Positions 6,343 to 7,705 of a stretch of DNA of 7,705 nt are shown in pieces. The position numbers and the translations under genes are program-made. The stretch spans positions 1 through 7,705 of the forward strand of contig JAFYAD010000304.1 of the NCBI GenBank assembly GCA_017540915.1, read 5' to 3'. The stretch comes from Lachnospiraceae bacterium (GTDB lineage: Bacteria; Bacillota_A; Clostridia; Lachnospirales; Lachnospiraceae). How positions within the stretch are numbered: the stretch's first letter is position 1; each line of letters starts with the position of its first letter. The notes under the pieces were generated by a model that worked only from the letters and a program-made list of their open reading frames with translations, ran no database searches and was not told the origin of the DNA.

Positions 6343-7542
6343 ATGGAGATTCTGGTCTATCCGTGGAAGTCATACAATTACTATGATGTGGAGCAGTCTT
6401 TTGAGAAACTGGGTCACAGTGTGACGGAGATAGATTATCATATTGATGATTATGACGGGGACGAGGGCTTTTTAGAGCTCCTGCCCCGTATTTTTGCTGA
6501 GAAAAAATATGACTTTGTGTTTTCTGTCAATTATTTCCCGGTGATCTCGGATGCCTGTGAGAAGCTGGGTGTAAGATATGTATGCTGGACCTGCGACAAC
6601 CCGCTGATATCCATGTATCACAGGTCGGTATTCAACGACTGCAATTATATTTTCACCTTTGACCGGACGAATTGGGCGGAATTTTTGGCAAAGGGGTGCA
6701 AACACATATACCATCTGCCGCTGGCGGTAGATACGGAGCGCATTGATGCGCTTCTTGCCGCATCGCAGGATCTTTATCTCTATAAAAATGATGTTTCCTT
6801 TGTGGGGAGCCTGTATGAACAAAACACCTACGATAGGATAAAACACAAGCTGCCGGAGTTTCTGCGGGGCTACATGGAGGCAGTGATACAGGCGGCAAGA
6901 CTGGTGAGCGGCGGCAACATCATAGAGCCCATGCTGACCCCGGAGATAGAACTGATGCTGACGGACTATTTTGATCTGGAAAAATCCGAGGGCTCTTTCT
7001 CGTCAATTGGTCTTATATTTTCCACTACGGTGCTGGGATTCAAGGTGGCATCTGAGACCAGAAAGTCAGCCCTTGCGGCGCTGGCAAAAGATTTTGATGC
7101 GACATTGTACACAAACTCCCTGCATAAGGATCTGGCCAACATTCGCTATATGGGAGAGGTCGATTACAGGGAGGAGATGCCCAAGGTTTTTAAGGGCAGT
7201 CGCATCAATCTGAACTTTACGATCCCCAATATAGTGTCGGGGCTGCCGCTTCGCTGTTTTGACATCATGGGCTGCGGGGGATTCCTGCTGACCAACTACC
7301 AGCCGGAGATTCCGCTCTTTTTTAAGAGGGGGGAGGATCTTGAGTATTTCGAGAGCGAGGAGGAGCTGATCGATAAGTGTGCTTTCTACCTTGAACATGA
7401 AAACCTTCGTGCCCGGATCGCTCAGAATGGACTTCGGAAGATCCGGGAGGCGCACACTTACGATATCCGTGTCGGGCAGATGTTGCGCATACTGGAGAGT
7501 GGTGCGGATTGCAGTGATCCGGATGTGTTTATGAGGGTGTGA
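6343..7542 (+). CDS. DUF3880/CgeB-like glycosyltransferase (GT-B)
   Basis: A 399-aa predicted glycosyltransferase of the CgeB type. The N-terminal DUF3880-like half (about 1-190) has the strand MEILVYPW, then SVNYFPVISDACEKLG at 61-76 and CWTCDNP at 81-87, a typical signature. The C-terminal half resembles Glyco_trans_1_2: SRINLNFTIPNIVSGLPLR up to about 304, then DIMGCGGFLLTNYQPE at 307-322, where donor-binding residues (including E322) are expected. It ends in a helical segment (HENLRARIAQNG). No membrane span or signal peptide is seen, so it should act in the cytoplasm. CgeB was named for a spore-coat maturation gene in Bacillus; in anaerobic Firmicutes such proteins often sit in flagellin or surface-glycan loci. 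It starts 11 nt after the GT2 gene, and the pair probably works on the same acceptor. Substrates are unknown. Confidence 0.87.
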   Translation: MEILVYPWKSYNYYDVEQSFEKLGHSVTEIDYHIDDYDGDEGFLELLPRIFAEKKYDFVFSVNYFPVISDACEKLGVRYVCWTCDNPLISMYHRSVFNDCNYIFTFDRTNWAEFLAKGCKHIYHLPLAVDTERIDALLAASQDLYLYKNDVSFVGSLYEQNTYDRIKHKLPEFLRGYMEAVIQAARLVSGGNIIEPMLTPEIELMLTDYFDLEKSEGSFSSIGLIFSTTVLGFKVASETRKSALAALAKDFDATLYTNSLHKDLANIRYMGEVDYREEMPKVFKGSRINLNFTIPNIVSGLPLRCFDIMGCGGFLLTNYQPEIPLFFKRGEDLEYFESEEELIDKCAFYLEHENLRARIAQNGLRKIREAHTYDIRVGQMLRILESGADCSDPDVFMRV

Positions 7543-7576
7543 GCAGTTACTATTCACAGCCAATTAGGTAGGTGAG

Positions 7577-7614
7577 GCACGATCACATACATATACACTG
7601 ATGTGAGATTGTGC
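7577..7614 (+). other. Long imperfect hairpin downstream of the operon
   Basis: TCACAT (7583-7588) pairs with ATGTGA (7601-7606) around a 12-nt loop. GCACGA (7577-7582) then pairs with TTGTGC (7609-7614), with one G-T pair and a 2-nt bulge (7607-7608). This makes about 12 bp of stem. There is no T run on either strand, so it is not a classical terminator, though it could protect the 3' end of the operon transcript. It starts 35 nt after the last stop codon. Confidence 0.5.
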
Positions 7615-7659
7615 TGACCGAGCAAGGGGGCATAGCTGTCAGGTTTTGATAAAAGTAAG

Positions 7660-7671
7660 CGTATGCATACG
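7660..7671. repeat. Perfect 12-bp palindrome
   Basis: CGTATGCATACG is its own reverse complement. After one mismatched base on each side (G/G), the next bases pair again (AA before, TT after). It could be a dimeric protein-binding site or part of a larger repeat element. Nothing in the window shows which. Confidence 0.6.
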
Positions 7672-7705
7672 GTTGTGAACGAGTGTGAGTGAGCGAAGCG
7701 AAGTC

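Larger units (their letters stand above)
7543..7705. other. Structured non-coding tail, possible edge of a dispersed repeat
   Basis: These 163 nt show no credible gene with a ribosome binding site. They hold the hairpin at 7577-7614, a 5-bp inverted pair CTGAC/GTCAG (7614-7618, 7638-7642), a perfect 12-bp palindrome CGTATGCATACG (7660-7671), and an iterated purine-rich end (GAGTGTGAGTGAGCGAAGCGAA, 7680-7701, shown here in summary form). The minus strand is open in one frame from 7705 to a stop near the hairpin, but without a start signal or a recognisable protein. The density of short repeats is reminiscent of dispersed intergenic elements in Lachnospiraceae genomes; this is an impression, not a database result. 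Confidence 0.35.

Noticed and set aside
7580..7705. Minus-strand open frame running in from the right edge
   Set aside because: There is no recognisable protein sequence, it crosses the hairpin and palindrome, and there is no visible start. It is better explained as non-coding DNA, although the tail of a gene beyond the edge cannot be fully excluded.

Overview
The window looks like chromosomal DNA from an anaerobic Firmicute, most likely Lachnospiraceae (Butyrivibrio/Roseburia-like). The grounds are strong AGGAGG-type ribosome binding sites, roughly balanced base composition in genes with AT-rich gaps, a 7TM hybrid histidine kinase, an LplA-type lipoprotein and a CgeB-type glycosyltransferase. 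This placement is by family resemblance only; no marker gene is present.

Layout. At the left edge (1-28, minus strand) are the first nine codons of a divergent gene with a good Shine-Dalgarno. Its start, MNIIALIED, reads like the first beta strand and acidic pair of a response-regulator receiver. A gap of about 290 nt (29-315) follows, with a candidate promoter on each strand. Then four genes run in the same direction on the plus strand: a very large hybrid sensor histidine kinase (316-3492), a secreted substrate-binding lipoprotein (3572-5203), a GT2 glycosyltransferase with a TPR-like C-terminus (5279-6331), and a DUF3880/CgeB-like glycosyltransferase (6343-7542). No convincing rho-independent terminator lies between them. 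The gaps are 79, 75 and 11 nt, so an operon is plausible. The last 163 nt (7543-7705) hold no credible gene but have dense inverted-repeat structure, which may belong to a dispersed element that continues past the window.

How they may work together. The kinase has seven membrane spans and no large extracellular sensor domain. Its cytoplasmic part runs PAS-like, HisKA, HATPase, a degenerate receiver, a true receiver, HPt and a helical tail. The next gene encodes a solute-binding lipoprotein with no transporter permease beside it. One reading is that the lipoprotein presents a ligand (probably a sugar or oligosaccharide) to the kinase, and that the phosphorelay ends on the divergently encoded regulator. 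The two glycosyltransferases are soluble-type enzymes of the sort found in protein (for example flagellin or peptide) or surface-polymer glycosylation loci. A sensor, an orphan binding protein and two glycosyltransferases in one apparent operon is the most interesting aspect of the window. The link in function is inference.
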